From Cellulophaga sp. BC115SP (lineage in GTDB: Bacteria; Bacteroidota; Bacteroidia; Cytophagales; Spirosomataceae): a DNA stretch of 64,000 nt. The notes under the pieces were generated by a model, which was not told where the DNA came from, made no database searches, and was given only the letters and a program-made list of their open reading frames with translations. Shown in pieces: positions 26,357 through 35,017 of this stretch (positions are counted from its first letter, which is position 1; every line of letters begins with the position of its first letter). The DNA lies in contig NZ_JAAALB010000013.1 of assembly GCF_009905545.1 (NCBI RefSeq), positions 1 through 64,000 on the forward strand. The letters are read 5' to 3'. The position numbers were made by a program, and so were the translations under genes.

Positions 26357-27646
26357 ATGAAAATTTCACAAGAAGAAAGAATCCAACAGTTGGTAACTGA
26401 TTGGACTACAAACCCTCGTTGGGAAGGAATCGAAAGACCTTATAGTGCTGAAGAAGTGGCTCGTTTGGCGGGTTCATACAAACTTGATTACAGTATTGCA
26501 CGTATGGGTGCAGAGCGCCTTTGGAACTTGTTGAAAAATGATCATTGGGTAGCTGGATTGGGTGCATTGACAGGTAACCAAGCCGTACAAGAAGTACAAG
26601 CAGGTATGAAAGCCATTTACTTATCTGGTTGGCAAGTAGCTGCGGATGCGAACTTGTCGGGCAATATGTATCCTGACCAAAGTTTGTATCCAGCCGATAG
26701 CGTTCCTGCGGTGGTGAGAAGAATTAATAACGCACTATTGCGTGCTGATCAAATACAAAATGTTAATGGTGATGGGGACGTGCATTGGATGGTACCCATT
26801 GTAGCCGATGCAGAAGCAGGTTTTGGCGGTAATTTGAATGCCTTCGAGTTGATGAAATGGATGATCGAAGCAGGAGCATCTGGCGTACACTTCGAAGACC
26901 AGTTATCTTCTGCTAAAAAATGCGGTCACTTAGGAGGAAAAGTATTAGTGCCAACACAAGAGGCTATCAATAAATTAGTTGCGGCTCGTTTGGCAGCAGA
27001 TGTAATGGGCGTACCAACCTTAGTAATTGCTCGTACCGATGCAGAGGCAGCTAATTTGATTACGGCTGATGTAGATGAAAGAGATTTGAAATTTATCCAA
27101 GCCGACAAAGGAAGAACTTCGGAAGGTTTCTTCTATGTGAAAAATGGTCTTGAACAAGGTATCGACCGTGGCTTAAGCTATGCGCCATATTCAGACTTAA
27201 TTTGGATGGAAACAGGTAATCCAGATTTAGGAATGGCTCGTGAGTTTGCACAAGGTATTCATGCCAAGTATCCAGGCAAAATGTTGGCTTACAACTGCTC
27301 ACCATCATTCAACTGGGCGAAATTTATGGATGAGAAAAAAATGGAAACATTCCGTGAAGAATTAGCGGATATGGGCTACAAATTCCAGTTTATTACCTTG
27401 GCAGGTTTCCATGCTTTGAATACCGCTATGTTCGAGTTATCCAGTGCGTATGTACAACGTGGAATGGCTGGTTTCTCAGAATTGCAACAACGTGAATTTG
27501 CTTTACAATCTAAAGGCTTCAAGGCCGTAAAACACCAAGCATTTGTAGGAACAGGCTATTTTGACGCAATTCAAAATACCGTTACAGGAGGCTTGGCATC
27601 TACGGGCGCCTTGAAAGGCTCAACAGAAGAGGAGCAGTTTCATTAA
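26357..27646 (+). CDS. aceA: Isocitrate lyase
   Basis: Splits isocitrate to succinate and glyoxylate, first step of the glyoxylate shunt; cytosolic tetramer. 429 residues, normal for the bacterial type. Seen: [46 protein letters not shown] near residue 95, metal-binding DADAGFGG-like block [13 protein letters not shown] near 150, the catalytic loop [10 protein letters not shown] with Cys189, [11 protein letters not shown], and the C-terminal YNCSPSFNW. All expected motifs are intact. Co-directional with aceB and pckA but with gaps of 425 and 501 nt full of palindromes, so each gene probably has its own promoter; the shared leader 14-mer suggests common control. Confidence 0.98.
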   Translation: MKISQEERIQQLVTDWTTNPRWEGIERPYSAEEVARLAGSYKLDYSIARMGAERLWNLLKNDHWVAGLGALTGNQAVQEVQAGMKAIYLSGWQVAADANLSGNMYPDQSLYPADSVPAVVRRINNALLRADQIQNVNGDGDVHWMVPIVADAEAGFGGNLNAFELMKWMIEAGASGVHFEDQLSSAKKCGHLGGKVLVPTQEAINKLVAARLAADVMGVPTLVIARTDAEAANLITADVDERDLKFIQADKGRTSEGFFYVKNGLEQGIDRGLSYAPYSDLIWMETGNPDLGMAREFAQGIHAKYPGKMLAYNCSPSFNWAKFMDEKKMETFREELADMGYKFQFITLAGFHALNTAMFELSSAYVQRGMAGFSELQQREFALQSKGFKAVKHQAFVGTGYFDAIQNTVTGGLASTGALKGSTEEEQFH

Positions 27647-27654
27647 AATAATTA

Positions 27655-27870
27655 TGAGTTGTGAATGTTGAATTGTGAATTAGTATTGTTCGGAGGATTT
27701 CTAATAATTGCGGATTTGGGATTTCTGATTTCGGAAATAAGGTTAAATACCTTTGTTTTTTAAGAAATGTAAAAAATTACACTTCCGAAATCCAACATCC
27801 GATATCCGAAATAAACAGTTTTAGAATCATTCGTAAACTCTTGATTCACTAACTCACAATTCAAATTAGG
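27655..27870. repeat. aceA-pckA gap: nested palindrome with TTTCGG-family copy 4
   Basis: Outer arms: ATGAGTTGTGAATGTTGAAT and the following GTGAATTAG (27655-27682) against GATTCACTAACTCACAATTC (27843-27862). Inner arms: CGGATTTGGGATTTCTGATT then TCGGAA (27711-27736) against TTCCGAAATCCAACATCCGA and TATCCGAAAT (27783-27812), in the reverse orientation to copies 1 and 2. The 277 nt after 27870 up to pckA contain nothing I can name apart from a presumed promoter. Confidence 0.6.
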
Positions 27871-28147
27871 TGAATAGTTTGGTTTGGATAAAGTCTGTCT
27901 CGTATGTCAGGCAGGCTTTTCTTCTCAAAATCAGTATTTTGACCAATATTCATCAGTGCAAAAGATAGATAATCATGATAGTTTCAGGTAAATAAAAGGA
28001 AAAGTAAAATAACTGCTTTTCCCCATTGGCTGTTTATGATCTTCAGCCTCAATTACTCCTATTATTCTTGCTAAAGTGGCATCAACTTATTCACCAAATA
28101 AAACGGTTGCCTAAAAACAGCCATTCATTCAAATCAATACAATCGTT

Positions 28148-29725
28148 ATGAAACATGATATGCTAGCAGTAGACCTGAGCAAAACTGCCAAACCAATCGT
28201 TAATCATCCAGTATTCAAACTGCACGGTGATATTCACCTTAATTTGCGTGTATCGACTTTGATTCAGGAAGCATTAAAGAATCAAGAAGGCGTATTGACT
28301 GATACAGGAGCTTTTATGTGTGATACTGGAAAATTTACGGGTCGCTCGCCTAAAGATAAGTTTTGTGTGTATGATGATAAAACTGCCAATACAGTTTGGT
28401 GGGGCGACATCAATCAGGCGTTTGAGGCCGACAAGTTTGAGGCTTTATATCAGAAAATGATTGCGTTTGTGGCAAATAAAAAGTTGTATGCTCGCTATGC
28501 GTATGCGTGTGCGTCGCCAACGCATCGTTTGAATATATTGGTGATAAATACTTTGGCATGGCATAACTTGTTTTGTAATCATCTATTTCTTCGTCCAGAA
28601 GAAGAGGAGCTCGATACATTCGAACCAGAATGGGTGATCTTAAATGTTCCAGAATTTGAAGCTGACCCTGCAGTGGATGGTACTCGTCAAGGTAATTTTA
28701 CCATTATTGATTTTACCCGTAAGATTATTTTGATTGGTGGTACTGGTTATGCAGGTGAAATGAAAAAAGGCATTTTCACCGTTCTGAACTATATTTTACC
28801 ACAAGAAAAACAAGTTTTATCTATGCACTGCTCAGCCAATATTGGTGCTGAGGGTGATACTGCTCTTTTCTTCGGTTTGTCAGGAACGGGTAAAACAACG
28901 CTCTCTGCCGACCCTGATCGTAAGTTGATTGGTGATGACGAGCATGGCTGGTCAGACGAGGAGGTATTCAATTTTGAAGGAGGGTGTTATGCCAAAGTAA
29001 TCAATTTAAGTGCTGAGCAAGAGCCAGAAATATTTGGCGCCATTCGTTATGGAGCTATTCTCGAAAATACTCGATTTGTCGAGGGAACAACAACCGTAGA
29101 TTATACCAATCAAAGTGTAACTGAAAATACTCGTACAGCTTATCCTATCAACTATATCCCTAACGTTGCGGAGCCATCGATAGGAAGTTCACCTAAAAAT
29201 ATTTTCTTCTTGACGGCTGATGCTTTTGGCGTATTACCGCCAATTGCGAAGTTGAACAAAGAGCAAGCAATGTTCTATTTCGTCTCAGGCTATACCTCAA
29301 AACTAGCAGGTACCGAAATGGGCGTAAAAGAACCACAAGCCACATTTTCGGCATGTTTTGGTGCGGCATTTTTACCTTTACATCCTTTAAAATATGCCGA
29401 TTTGTTAGGGAAAAAAATCAATAATGGGGAAGTAAATGTATGGTTGATTAACACTGGCTGGACTGGTGGACCTTATGGTATTGGCTCACGCATGAAGTTG
29501 AAATACACTCGTGCTATGATTCATGCGGCATTGGAAGGAAAATTTGCTGACACGGTTTTTGAAAAACATCCGATTTTTGGTATTGAAATCCCAACGGAAT
29601 GCCCAAATGTACCTACCGAAATTCTAAACCCAATCAATACTTGGGAAGGTCCAGAGGCCTACACCGAAAAGGCTAAATATTTGGAAGGCTTGTTTGAAGA
29701 GAATTATAAAAAATATGTTGGTTAG
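28148..29725 (+). CDS. pckA: Phosphoenolpyruvate carboxykinase (ATP)
   Basis: Converts oxaloacetate and ATP to PEP, CO2 and ADP, the committed gluconeogenic step after the glyoxylate shunt; cytosolic monomer. 525 residues, normal for the ATP type. Seen: TGRSPKDKFCV near residue 55, YAGEMKKGIFTVLNY around 200, MHCSANIG, the kinase P-loop GLSGTGKTTLSADP with Gly243-Lys249, the Mg-binding LIGDDEHGW, EGGCYAKVI and the C-terminal NTGWTGGPYGIGSRM. The P-loop sequence distinguishes it from GTP-type enzymes. Its context after aceA and before fbp is a textbook route from acetate to sugars. Confidence 0.98.
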   Translation: MKHDMLAVDLSKTAKPIVNHPVFKLHGDIHLNLRVSTLIQEALKNQEGVLTDTGAFMCDTGKFTGRSPKDKFCVYDDKTANTVWWGDINQAFEADKFEALYQKMIAFVANKKLYARYAYACASPTHRLNILVINTLAWHNLFCNHLFLRPEEEELDTFEPEWVILNVPEFEADPAVDGTRQGNFTIIDFTRKIILIGGTGYAGEMKKGIFTVLNYILPQEKQVLSMHCSANIGAEGDTALFFGLSGTGKTTLSADPDRKLIGDDEHGWSDEEVFNFEGGCYAKVINLSAEQEPEIFGAIRYGAILENTRFVEGTTTVDYTNQSVTENTRTAYPINYIPNVAEPSIGSSPKNIFFLTADAFGVLPPIAKLNKEQAMFYFVSGYTSKLAGTEMGVKEPQATFSACFGAAFLPLHPLKYADLLGKKINNGEVNVWLINTGWTGGPYGIGSRMKLKYTRAMIHAALEGKFADTVFEKHPIFGIEIPTECPNVPTEILNPINTWEGPEAYTEKAKYLEGLFEENYKKYVG

Positions 29726-30570
29726 TCACAGTTCAATAAATTAGGATTTTTTTAATATATCAAAAAGCTGGACTTTCATGGAAATGTCCAATACAATTCA
29801 ATGAGATTTAGTATTATATTACCTATTTGTTGAAATATTTTAGGATAATGTCTGCCCACGAGATTAGATTTGTTTAATGCTGTACTTTTAATAAGTGTAA
29901 GCCTATCAGACAATTCTAATCTCGTGTTGGTTTTGAGGGAGTTTGGATGTTGATTTTCTGGAAAAAATAGAGAATCAATAAAAAAATATTACCCCAAGCA
30001 GGACGGAATAGGAAAGTTTTGTGATTTAAGTTCAATAGGTTTGCAGTAAATAACTTATTCGGTTATTGGTTGTTGGCATATAAATGACATGATTTGGAGC
30101 AATGATTAGCTGGTAAATCAATTTCAAATCATGACTTGTATGTCAACCTCAATAGTTGAATAGCTACCAAAACAATCTAATATATCTTATGGGTATATGG
30201 GGGCTTCAGCTAGCTTAAAACTGTTAGCTTGATTTGAATCATAAGTAAGTATTGTGCGTAGGAAATAAGGCCTAAGAAAGGGGGATAAACTGGTAATATC
30301 CTCATTCAAATGCTACAATTTTTCCGATGTGTAATTTCTTATATTATGCCTGAAGAGTAATAGATGAACAAGGATGTTATTATTGGATATATTCAAGACA
30401 CTCAAATAGTAAAAGTCTTGTCAATTTATTCAAAATAAGCCTTCAAATCATTACTCCATGCTCACATACCTTATGATTGATTCTGTTGGCGCGGTGAAAA
30501 GTTTGTTACAAGCTACCCATAACCACTGTACTTAAAAATCACGTGTTACTCTTAAAACCAAGTGAAGAAT
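29726..30570. other. 845-nt gap between pckA and fbp, with a long inverted repeat
   Basis: The largest gap in the window. A weak hairpin at 29769-29790 (TGGAC ... GTCCA) may end pckA. CACGAGATTAGATTTGT (29857-29873) pairs with ACAATTCTAATCTCGTG (29910-29926) over 17 bp with one mismatch and a 36-nt loop. No word-repeat palindromes, no ORF above 30 codons with merit. No tRNA-like cloverleaf was recognised. Confidence 0.45.
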
Positions 30571-31614
30571 ATGACAGCAGAATCAACCCTTGCACTACCC
30601 GTTGGTACTACCCTCGACCGCTTTATTATGCGTCAACAAGAAGCTTTTGCTTTTGCTAAAGGAGAGCTTTCTCAATTGTTGCGTGATATTGCTCTTGCTT
30701 CTAAAATTATTGGCCGTGAAATCAACCGTGCTGGTCTTACGGATATTACTGGAGCACTAGGTCGTGAAAACGTACAAGGCGAAAGCCAACAAAAACTAGA
30801 CGTAATTGCCAACATTCGTTTCAAAAGAGCATTAGTGAATGGTGGTGAGGTATGTGGTATTCTTTCGGAAGAGGAGGACGACATTATCCAGACTGGTAAC
30901 AACAATGCCAAGTATGTGGTGGCAATGGACCCACTCGATGGTTCGTCAAACATTGACGTAAATGTTTCGATTGGAACAATTTTTTCCATTTACCGCCGTG
31001 TAAGTCCGATTGGTACTCCAGCTACCCTCGAAGACTTCATGCAAGGTGGTCGTAAACAGGTGGCTGCGGGCTATATCTTATATGGTTCGTCGACTGTGAT
31101 GGTTTATACTACTGGCAAAGGAGTGAATTGCTTTACGTACGAAAATGCGCTTGGTGAGTATTTCTTTTCTCATGCAGATATGGAAATGCCTACAACGGGT
31201 AAAATCTATTCTATTAATGATGCTTATTATGATGAGTTTGCTGAACCAATCAAATCTTTTATTGGGGATATGCGCAAAACTTCTGGTGCAATGGCTCGTT
31301 ATATCGGCTCATTAGTAGGTGATTTTCATCGTAACTTGCTCAAAGGAGGGATTTATTTGTATCCACCTACGCGTAAAGCCCAAGATGGGAAACTTCGCTT
31401 GTTGTATGAATGCTATCCACTAGCCATGATTACCGAACAAGCGGGAGGGAAGGCTACCAATGGTATTTGCCCAATTTTGGATGTTGAACCTACGCAGATA
31501 CACCAGCGTTCTGCGATTTATGTAGGCTCTTCCGAATTGGTCGATGACCTCGACAGTCGTTTGGCTGCCTACCACGAGTCTGTAAGTCGTCAGCTCAACG
31601 AGACGATTGTATAA
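30571..31614 (+). CDS. fbp: Fructose-1,6-bisphosphatase class I
   Basis: Hydrolyses fructose 1,6-bisphosphate to fructose 6-phosphate in gluconeogenesis; Mg-dependent, cytosolic. 347 residues from the ATG at 30571; an in-frame GTG 9 nt upstream is less likely. Seen: [15 protein letters not shown], the metal ligands in GILSEEEDD and [38 protein letters not shown], and the substrate region [20 protein letters not shown] with [10 protein letters not shown] near the end. It closes the series acs, aceB, aceA, pckA, fbp. A strong terminator follows 33 nt after the stop. Confidence 0.97.
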   Translation: MTAESTLALPVGTTLDRFIMRQQEAFAFAKGELSQLLRDIALASKIIGREINRAGLTDITGALGRENVQGESQQKLDVIANIRFKRALVNGGEVCGILSEEEDDIIQTGNNNAKYVVAMDPLDGSSNIDVNVSIGTIFSIYRRVSPIGTPATLEDFMQGGRKQVAAGYILYGSSTVMVYTTGKGVNCFTYENALGEYFFSHADMEMPTTGKIYSINDAYYDEFAEPIKSFIGDMRKTSGAMARYIGSLVGDFHRNLLKGGIYLYPPTRKAQDGKLRLLYECYPLAMITEQAGGKATNGICPILDVEPTQIHQRSAIYVGSSELVDDLDSRLAAYHESVSRQLNETIV

Positions 31615-31646
31615 AATCTATGATAATTTCCTGAAAAATATGATAC

Positions 31647-31681
31647 AAAAAAGACCGTTCCACACCCGAACGGTCTTTTTT
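31647..31681 (+). terminator. Rho-independent terminator of fbp
   Basis: AAAAAAGACCGTTC (31647-31660), loop CACACCC, GAACGGTCTTTTTT (31668-31681): perfect 14-bp stem with flanking A and T runs, able to work in both directions. Confidence 0.85.
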
Positions 31682-31719
31682 ATGTGAGTACTAAGGCAAA
31701 ATTAAAATAATTTCACTGC

Positions 31720-31944
31720 TTTAAGCTCTAGGCTTTATGCAGTAGGCTAAAAGTTAAAAAATACTTTTCATGAAATAATACGAGCTTTTTGCCTAATGCC
31801 TACGGCTTACAGCCTAATGCTTAATAATTCAATTTAATTTTACCCACTTTAAGCTCTAGGCAATAGGCTAAAAATTTGAATATGCTTTTTATGAAACCAT
31901 AGAAATATTCTACCGAGTGCCCATAGCTGACAGCCGAAAGCTTT
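31720..31944. repeat. Two tandem AGGC-word palindromes between fbp and aguB
   Basis: Copy 1 (31720-31824): TTTAAGCTCTAGGCTTTATG onward pairs imperfectly with GCCTACGGCTTACAGCCTAA then TGCTTAA. Copy 2 (31848-31944): ACTTTAAGCTCTAGGCAATA onward against CATAGCTGACAGCCGAAAGC, abutting the aguB stop codon. The copies share left arms and an AT-rich spacer with the word ATGAAA, and are about 60-70 percent alike by eye. Confidence 0.55.
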
Positions 31945-32811
31945 CTAATCAATATATCTCTTCAAAATAGGGTCATAGCTATCAATACGACGGTCACGCA
32001 AATATGGCCATGTGCTTCTGTAGTATTCTGTTTTAGCTAAATCTATTTCTTGAACATGAACTTCTTCGTTTTCGTGTGACCCAAGATATAGCAATGAACC
32101 AAACGGATTTGCCACAAAACTTCCACCCCAAAACTGTTGATCAGCTTCGCGACCTACACGGTTGACTGATACTACGTGTACGCCATTGGCTACAGCATGC
32201 GAGCGCTGAATCGTCTGCCAAGCATTGTATTGCTCACGGTTGGTATTGGGATCGGTTTCGTTGGTATCCCAACCAATAGCGGTTGGATAAAACAACACTT
32301 CGGCACCCATCAAAGCCGTAATGCGAGAGGCTTCAGGGTACCACTGATCCCAGCAAATTAGGATACCAATTTTAGCAAATTTGGTATCGAATACTTTGTA
32401 TCCCAAATCGCCTGGCGTAAAATAGAATTTCTCATAATACCCCGGATCGTCTGGAATGTGCATTTTACGATATTTTCCTAAATACGTTCCGTCAGCATCC
32501 AAAACTGCCGTAGTGTTATGATATAATCCAGCGGCTCTTTTCTCAAATAATGAAGCGATAATGACAACGCCCAATTCTTTGGCAACAGCCGATAAGGTAT
32601 CTGTCGATGGGCCTGGAATAGCCTCTGCTAATTTGAAGTTTTCGTGGTCTTCAACATCACAGAAATATAATGAAGTAAATAACTCTTGAAGACAAACAAT
32701 TTGAGCGCCTTTAGCGGCTGCTTCACGAATACCCGCAATAGCCTTTTGCATATTGCTAGCCACATCAACCGAACAAGACATTTGTACTAGGCCAATATTT
32801 ACTTTTTTCAT
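31945..32811 (-). CDS. aguB: N-carbamoylputrescine amidase (nitrilase superfamily)
   Basis: Hydrolyses N-carbamoylputrescine to putrescine, CO2 and ammonia, last step of the agmatine route to polyamines; cytosolic oligomer. 288 residues, usual length. The Glu-Lys-Cys triad is visible: E43 in VCLQELFTS, the Lys in YRKMHIPDDPGYYEKFYF around residue 115, and the Cys in GILICWDQWYPEA around 153. The PDDPGYYEKFYFTPGD block and GWDTNETDPNTNREQYNAWQ are specific for the AguB branch. No agmatine deiminase gene is in the window; it usually neighbours this gene, so may lie elsewhere. The start is 5 nt after the stop of the heptosyltransferase-like gene, which is an unusual pairing. Confidence 0.92.
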   Translation of the reverse strand: MKKVNIGLVQMSCSVDVASNMQKAIAGIREAAAKGAQIVCLQELFTSLYFCDVEDHENFKLAEAIPGPSTDTLSAVAKELGVVIIASLFEKRAAGLYHNTTAVLDADGTYLGKYRKMHIPDDPGYYEKFYFTPGDLGYKVFDTKFAKIGILICWDQWYPEASRITALMGAEVLFYPTAIGWDTNETDPNTNREQYNAWQTIQRSHAVANGVHVVSVNRVGREADQQFWGGSFVANPFGSLLYLGSHENEEVHVQEIDLAKTEYYRSTWPYLRDRRIDSYDPILKRYID

Positions 32812-32816
32812 GATAT

Positions 32817-33800
32817 TTAATTTGTTTTAAATAAATTCTGTTCTAAATCTTTAAAATTCAAATCGTTGACGCATTTGAAATGCCCCAGTGGGCACTTTTC
32901 AAACCCAATTTTAGAGCATGGTCTACATCCGATTTCCTTATTTTCGATAGCTACAAATGGTGTTTGATAAGGATACATCCCAAATTCAGGAACTGTATTT
33001 CCCCAAATCGATACCACTTTCTTTTTTAAGGCAGCCGCTACGTGCATCATGCCTGTATCGTGGCTAATTACCCAAAGCGATTGTTGAATCAATGAGGCTG
33101 ATTGATTGAGATTACAATTGCCACAAGTATTCAGAATAACCTTTCCTTTAAGTACTTTCACCACCTGTTCAGCTTCTGTTTTATCCTCTGGTCCACCAAT
33201 CAGAATAATCGGATGCGATACCTCTTGGCATACTTCAATGATCTTTTTTACAGGAAGTTTTTTCGTTGCATGTTGTCCGCCAATGGCATAAACCACAAAT
33301 CCTTTACGATATTCTTCTGGAAGCCAATCCGTTGGTAATTGGTCTTTTTCAGGAATAAAATAATCTAAGCCTTTGTTGTCATTCTTAATGCCAAGCGTTG
33401 CGGTAGTAGCCAAATAGCGCTCTACGATATGCACATGAGGCATCAGATTTTTTTTAAACTTAACTAAAATCCATTTTCTGAAATTGAGTTTGTCAAAACT
33501 AAAGGCTTTTACCCCCAACCTAAACTTAATAATTCGGGTTCGCAAATTGTTGTGAAGGTCGATGACATAATCAAATTGTTCAGCTTTTAGTTCATCTACA
33601 AAAGTCGATAATGAGCCCTCCAACACGTGGGTTTTATCCACATACGGATTGTTGTTCAGTAAAGACTGATAGCTTTTTTTTGTCGCAAAATGTACTTGAG
33701 CATCAGGATATTGTTGCTTGATACAGCGAATTACGGGAGTTGTCAATACAATATCACCAATAGATGAAAAGCGAAGAATAAGGAATTTTGTCTGAGGCAT
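32817..33800 (-). CDS. Family 9 glycosyltransferase (heptosyltransferase-like)
   Basis: 327 residues from the ATG at 33800; a longer in-frame start adds 11 unconserved residues. GT-B fold with the ADP-heptose:LPS signature: FLILRFSSIGDIVLTTPVIR at the N-terminus, YPDAQVHFATKKSY, YVIDLHNNLRT near residue 90, GGPEDKTEAEQVV, and SHDTGMMHVAAALKKKVVSIWG near 260 that binds the nucleotide sugar. It probably adds a sugar to lipopolysaccharide core at the inner face of the membrane. It has no other envelope genes beside it and forms an apparent two-gene unit with aguB. Confidence 0.9.
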   Translation of the reverse strand: MPQTKFLILRFSSIGDIVLTTPVIRCIKQQYPDAQVHFATKKSYQSLLNNNPYVDKTHVLEGSLSTFVDELKAEQFDYVIDLHNNLRTRIIKFRLGVKAFSFDKLNFRKWILVKFKKNLMPHVHIVERYLATTATLGIKNDNKGLDYFIPEKDQLPTDWLPEEYRKGFVVYAIGGQHATKKLPVKKIIEVCQEVSHPIILIGGPEDKTEAEQVVKVLKGKVILNTCGNCNLNQSASLIQQSLWVISHDTGMMHVAAALKKKVVSIWGNTVPEFGMYPYQTPFVAIENKEIGCRPCSKIGFEKCPLGHFKCVNDLNFKDLEQNLFKTN

Positions 33801-33949
33801 GGTGGCCAGTGTTAATTTTTCGCAAAGATACACAAAATACTTTTCCGAATCACTTTGCGGGTGCTTTTGAGCTATTGTCTTAACGTAGGAGTAAAGAATA
33901 TAACCTGCCTTAGATTTTTGCTACGACTTTATTATGACCTAAAAACAAT

Positions 33950-33979
33950 AATAGGCATCTCTATCGGGAGAAGCCTATT
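33950..33979 (-). terminator. Terminator of the 236-residue exported protein gene
   Basis: AATAGGC (33950-33956) pairs with GCCTATT (33973-33979), enclosing a second short stem (TCTC/GAGA); on the minus strand it is followed by ATTGTTTTTAG. The remainder of the 352-nt gap (33801-34152) shows no gene or motif. Confidence 0.6.
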
Positions 33980-34152
33980 AATAAGATTACCTAACCACTA
34001 ATTGTTATTTGATGAGAACCTCAAGCGAAAGTTTATAAAACGTCGGAGATTACACACTCACAAATATTCAGAAAGAACTTTCATACAAACAAACTATGGT
34101 TTGTAACAGGTCTATTTCGATTTGTATATGGGCGATATGAACTAACAACTGG

Positions 34153-34863
34153 TTAGTTAGAAAGCTTTTTTAATACATATTTTTCTTTTCCTTTGCGTCC
34201 TTTCATACAATCTTTGGTATCTGGGTCTTGCTGTTGACAGTCGATATTATAGATAATCAAAGAGTCGTCTTTAAACTCATAAATGTAAGATTGACCAGTC
34301 ATAGCGTCTTTGACTTTGTTGAGAACAATGAGGTCAAACGGTAGGATTTTTTCAATAAAATCACATTTCGGGAAAAAGTATTTGATATTAGGTAGCCCCG
34401 TTACTGTGCCATTTGCATTAAACTTGACTGGTTTACCATTTAATTCATAGTTGCCCTCAAATAAGATTTCCTCCAAACACATCGTTGGGTCGGTCGACTT
34501 AATTTTGACAAAGGTTTCTTTACCAACTTTGATTTTCTTGTCTGCATCAATAATGCTTATCGCTCCGATTTTTTCTTTAGGTTCGGTGCGCCATAATTCA
34601 TAGCCATTACCAACAGGTTTTAATACTGTTTCTTCGCCTTCATGGAAGTTCCAACCCAGAAACTGCCCGCCTTTAAGTTGTTTGCTAAAAACAATATTAC
34701 TCTGAAAATAACTAGAGAAAGCTTTCATGGGCGATTTGGTTTTCATGAGTGTATTGTAGTACTTTTCATTAATCCACTGTCCAGCGAAAGGATTGGTTTG
34801 AGCAAAAAGATTTGGCGTTAATCCGAATAGGAAAACGAAGATTTTGAAATAACGAAAGGTCAT
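34153..34863 (-). CDS. Exported protein of unknown function
   Basis: 236 residues from the ATG at 34863, with a Sec signal MTFRYFKIFVFLFGLTPNLF followed by AQ. The mature protein starts TNPFAGQWINEKYYNTLMKT, like lipocalin-type or DUF domains where a protein reports a phenotype-like FAGxW start, and has strand-rich sequence with the words GKPVKFNANGTVTGLPNIKY and YIYEFKDDSLIIYNIDCQQQ near the C-terminus. Two Cys pairs late in the chain (PKCDF, NIDCQ, KDCMK) could form a disulfide in the periplasm. I do not recognise a specific family. Divergent from glyS, so the gap of 154 nt holds both promoters. Confidence 0.75.
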   Translation of the reverse strand: MTFRYFKIFVFLFGLTPNLFAQTNPFAGQWINEKYYNTLMKTKSPMKAFSSYFQSNIVFSKQLKGGQFLGWNFHEGEETVLKPVGNGYELWRTEPKEKIGAISIIDADKKIKVGKETFVKIKSTDPTMCLEEILFEGNYELNGKPVKFNANGTVTGLPNIKYFFPKCDFIEKILPFDLIVLNKVKDAMTGQSYIYEFKDDSLIIYNIDCQQQDPDTKDCMKGRKGKEKYVLKKLSN

Positions 34864-35017
34864 TTTGAGAAAAAATTTAGGGTTCAGCGGAAGCAAGTTA
34901 ATGAATTATTACAAAAGTCAGCAAGAAAAGGGATAACTTTACAGACCGAACGTAAACCTCTCAATTTACAAGGCTGAGGTTGGACGTCGATGATTGATTT
35001 TTGAAACCGAAAAAACA

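Noticed and set aside
29726-30570. tRNA or known riboswitch in the largest gap
   Set aside because: No cloverleaf, CCA or conserved riboswitch core found by eye.
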